Origin: Candidatus Falkowiibacteriota bacterium | GTDB taxonomy: Bacteria; Patescibacteriota; Patescibacteriia; CAIXNZ01 | Assembly (NCBI GenBank): GCA_903920975.1 | Contig: CAIXNZ010000084.1 | Coordinates: forward strand, 1 to 12,615 | Direction: 5' to 3' | Length of the DNA stretch: 12,615 nucleotides | Part shown: one piece after another, positions 11,038 to 12,615 of the stretch | Numbering within the stretch: the stretch's first letter is position 1 | Layout: the number at the start of each line of letters is the position of its first letter | Made by a program: the position numbers and the translations under genes | Notes under the pieces: generated by a model | The model's database searches: none | The model's input: only the letters and a program-made list of their open reading frames with translations | What the model was told of the DNA's origin: nothing

Positions 11038-11180
11038 CTAGTTTAATGTATTTTAAACTAGTTTATTTTTTAGAAAAATGCGAATTATTTGAAGATATTA
11101 TCATAATAATGCGAATGGTAAAATTTAGTAAGGTTTAAAAATTCGCGTATTAGCATTAATAATTATTAGCATTAAAAATT
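11038..11180 (+). promoter_or_regulatory. repeat-rich nusA leader with a possible attenuator hairpin
   Basis: A 9 bp hairpin, CTAGTTTAA (11038-11046) / TTAAACTAG (11053-11061), is followed by tttattttttt and looks like a weak terminator. Downstream, TGCGAAT occurs at 11079 and 11110, and ATTCGCG at 11141 can pair with either copy. TATTAGCATTAA is directly repeated at 11148-11159 and 11164-11175. No SD precedes nusA. The features are visible; regulation is inference. Confidence 0.5.
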
Positions 11181-12615
11181 ATGGATTTAGATTTAAAAGC
11201 CATGCAGCAGGCCATTAAGCAGATTGCCGCAGAAAAGGGTTTATCCGAAAAATCAATTAATGAAACCTTAAATTATGCCTTAGCCGCTGCTTATAGAAAA
11301 GATTTTGGTCAGAAAAACCAGAATATAATTTTTGAATTTGACCCTGACACTGGCGAAGCCAAAGTTTATGATAAAAAAATTGTGGTTGATTTTTTACCCG
11401 AGATTATCGCTGAAATTGATGTGAATGGACGCGATAAAAAGTTTGTTAAATCAGCCAAGGGTGAAATTTTAACTGAAGCGGAAGAGGCGAGAGACGAGAA
11501 AGAAGGCGGTGACGGCAGAAGAGAAAGAAGAATTGAAATTGAAGAAGAGGAAAAAGAGGGCGAAACAGAAGAGGGTGTTATAAAATTTAATCCCAAAAAT
11601 GAGATCTTACTTGATGATGCCAAGAAAACTAAAAAGAAAGCCAAAGTCGGCGATGAAATAATTATGCCCCTGGAAATACCTGAAAATTTCGGACGCATGG
11701 CGGCGCAAACCGCTAAGCAGGTAATTATTCAGAAAATCCGTGAAGCCGAACGGGAATCGCTTTTTGGCGAGTTCAAGGAAAAGGAACACAGCCTGATCAA
11801 TGGAATTATACAACGCCGAGAAATGCGCGGTATTTTAGTGGACTTAGGCAAGATCACTGCCTTGTTGCCATTTGAAGAACAGGCCAGAAATGAAAGATAC
11901 AATCCAGGTGAACGCCTGAAGTTTTATATCATTTCCGTGAATATGTCGGTGCGCGGTCCAGAAGTTATTATTTCACGTTCGACTCCGGAAATATTGCGTG
12001 AATTATTCAGAGCGGAAATTCCCGAGATTACCAACAATGCCGTAGAAATTATGGCCATTGCCAGAGAAGCCGGCAGCCGCACCAAAGTTGCAGTCAAAAG
12101 CAACCAGGATAATATTGACCCGATCGGTTCTTGCGTTGGACAACGCGGCGCTAGGATTCAAACTATAATCAATGAATTGGGCGGTGAAAAGGTGGATATT
12201 ATTTTATGGGACGAGAATGCCAGTAAATTCATCACTAATTCCTTATCGCCAGCCAGAGTTATCTCGATTGAACTTGATGACAAAAGCAAGGTGGCGACCG
12301 TGACTGTCAAAGAAGATCAGTTATCATTAGCCATTGGCAAGGAAGGGCAAAACGTGCGTTTAGCCGCCAAATTAACCGGCTGGAAAATTAATATTATGAA
12401 AGAAACAGGCACTGGTGAAAAAGAAGAGGTGAAATTGGAGGAAAAAGAGGCGATTGAAGCGCCTGCGATTGAATCAAAAGAAAAAGAAGTTGTTAAAGAA
12501 GAATCCACCTCCGCTAAAGCTACGGTGGATAAAGAAAAGTCAAAAAAGGAAAAGAAAGTGAAAAAAGAAAAGAAAGAGAAGAAGCCGAAAAAAGAAAAGA
12601 AGTCAAAAGAGGAGA
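11181..12615 (+). CDS. nusA: transcription factor NusA (3' end beyond the window)
   Basis: The first 478 codons of NusA, the RNA polymerase-binding factor for pausing, termination and antitermination. Order: N-terminal polymerase-binding domain (1-190, ending FGRMAAQTAKQVIIQKIREAE), S1 domain (about 205-265), KH1 with VGQRGAR (319-325) and DIILWDENASKF, KH2 with AIGKEGQNVRLAAKLTGW (384-401). The N-terminal domain carries an acidic insertion (about 95-135, rich in Glu, Arg and Lys) absent from E. coli NusA. After KH2 comes a Glu/Lys tail with repeated KKEKK from 450 on instead of a folded acidic repeat domain. No stop is seen before 12615. rimP is not upstream, unlike the usual rimP-nusA-infB order. 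Confidence 0.96.
   Translation, partial: MDLDLKAMQQAIKQIAAEKGLSEKSINETLNYALAAAYRKDFGQKNQNIIFEFDPDTGEAKVYDKKIVVDFLPEIIAEIDVNGRDKKFVKSAKGEILTEAEEARDEKEGGDGRRERRIEIEEEEKEGETEEGVIKFNPKNEILLDDAKKTKKKAKVGDEIIMPLEIPENFGRMAAQTAKQVIIQKIREAERESLFGEFKEKEHSLINGIIQRREMRGILVDLGKITALLPFEEQARNERYNPGERLKFYIISVNMSVRGPEVIISRSTPEILRELFRAEIPEITNNAVEIMAIAREAGSRTKVAVKSNQDNIDPIGSCVGQRGARIQTIINELGGEKVDIILWDENASKFITNSLSPARVISIELDDKSKVATVTVKEDQLSLAIGKEGQNVRLAAKLTGWKINIMKETGTGEKEEVKLEEKEAIEAPAIESKEKEVVKEESTSAKATVDKEKSKKEKKVKKEKKEKKPKKEKKSKEE

Noticed and set aside
11366..11698. 110-aa Ser-rich open frame on the minus strand
   Set aside because: It is the antisense shadow of the acidic part of nusA, whose homology and domain order are clear.

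Overview
The window is about 12.6 kb of AT-rich bacterial DNA. Short genes, AT-rich gaps full of small repeats, single-copy housekeeping genes (nusA, yraN) and several small unknown membrane proteins suggest a Patescibacteria (Candidate Phyla Radiation) genome, probably Parcubacteria-like. That assignment is an inference from gene style, not from a marker phylogeny. Twelve genes have a visible stop: eleven use TAA and one (the first) uses TGA, so the ordinary bacterial code fits.

Layout. 1-563: a four-helix-bundle (23S rRNA intervening-sequence/Avd-like) gene followed by a dense patch of nested inverted and direct repeats. 564-2545: a lipoprotein and a convergent drug-type MFS exporter sharing a bidirectional terminator. 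2546-4500: an unknown soluble protein and a convergent radical SAM enzyme with an RaSEA-like cysteine motif, again sharing a terminator. 4501-7478: a GNAT acetyltransferase, then an orphan multi-domain membrane histidine kinase. 7479-8247: tRNA-Leu(GAG) and tRNA-Val(UAC) in a heavily repeated region. 8254-9422: a ferredoxin, divergent from a small membrane protein and a methyltransferase. 9423-10354: a heptad-repeat gap, a membrane protein and YraN. 10389-12615: an unknown membrane protein divergent from nusA, which runs off the end.

The most unusual part is 7560-8200. A ~95 bp element with inverted ends appears to sit between a strong promoter and tRNA-Leu, flanked by a 7 bp copy of the tRNA 5' end. 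A double hairpin at the tRNA-Leu 3' end is flanked by a 9 bp copy of that end. tRNA-Val is preceded by two tandem units that begin with its first 13 nt and finish with an inverted, structurally compensated copy of its 5' half. An 82 bp perfect repeat runs into the tRNA-Val gene itself.

Other signals: 7-bp-period repeats of different sequence in several gaps; a histidine kinase whose membrane half and catalytic half use Ile codons very differently; a split between genes with a perfect AAGGAGG and genes with no ribosome binding site; a repeat-rich nusA leader; and a NusA with an acidic insertion and a Lys/Glu tail. The genes do not form one pathway. Most units are short and are bounded by clear sigma70-type promoters and hairpin terminators.
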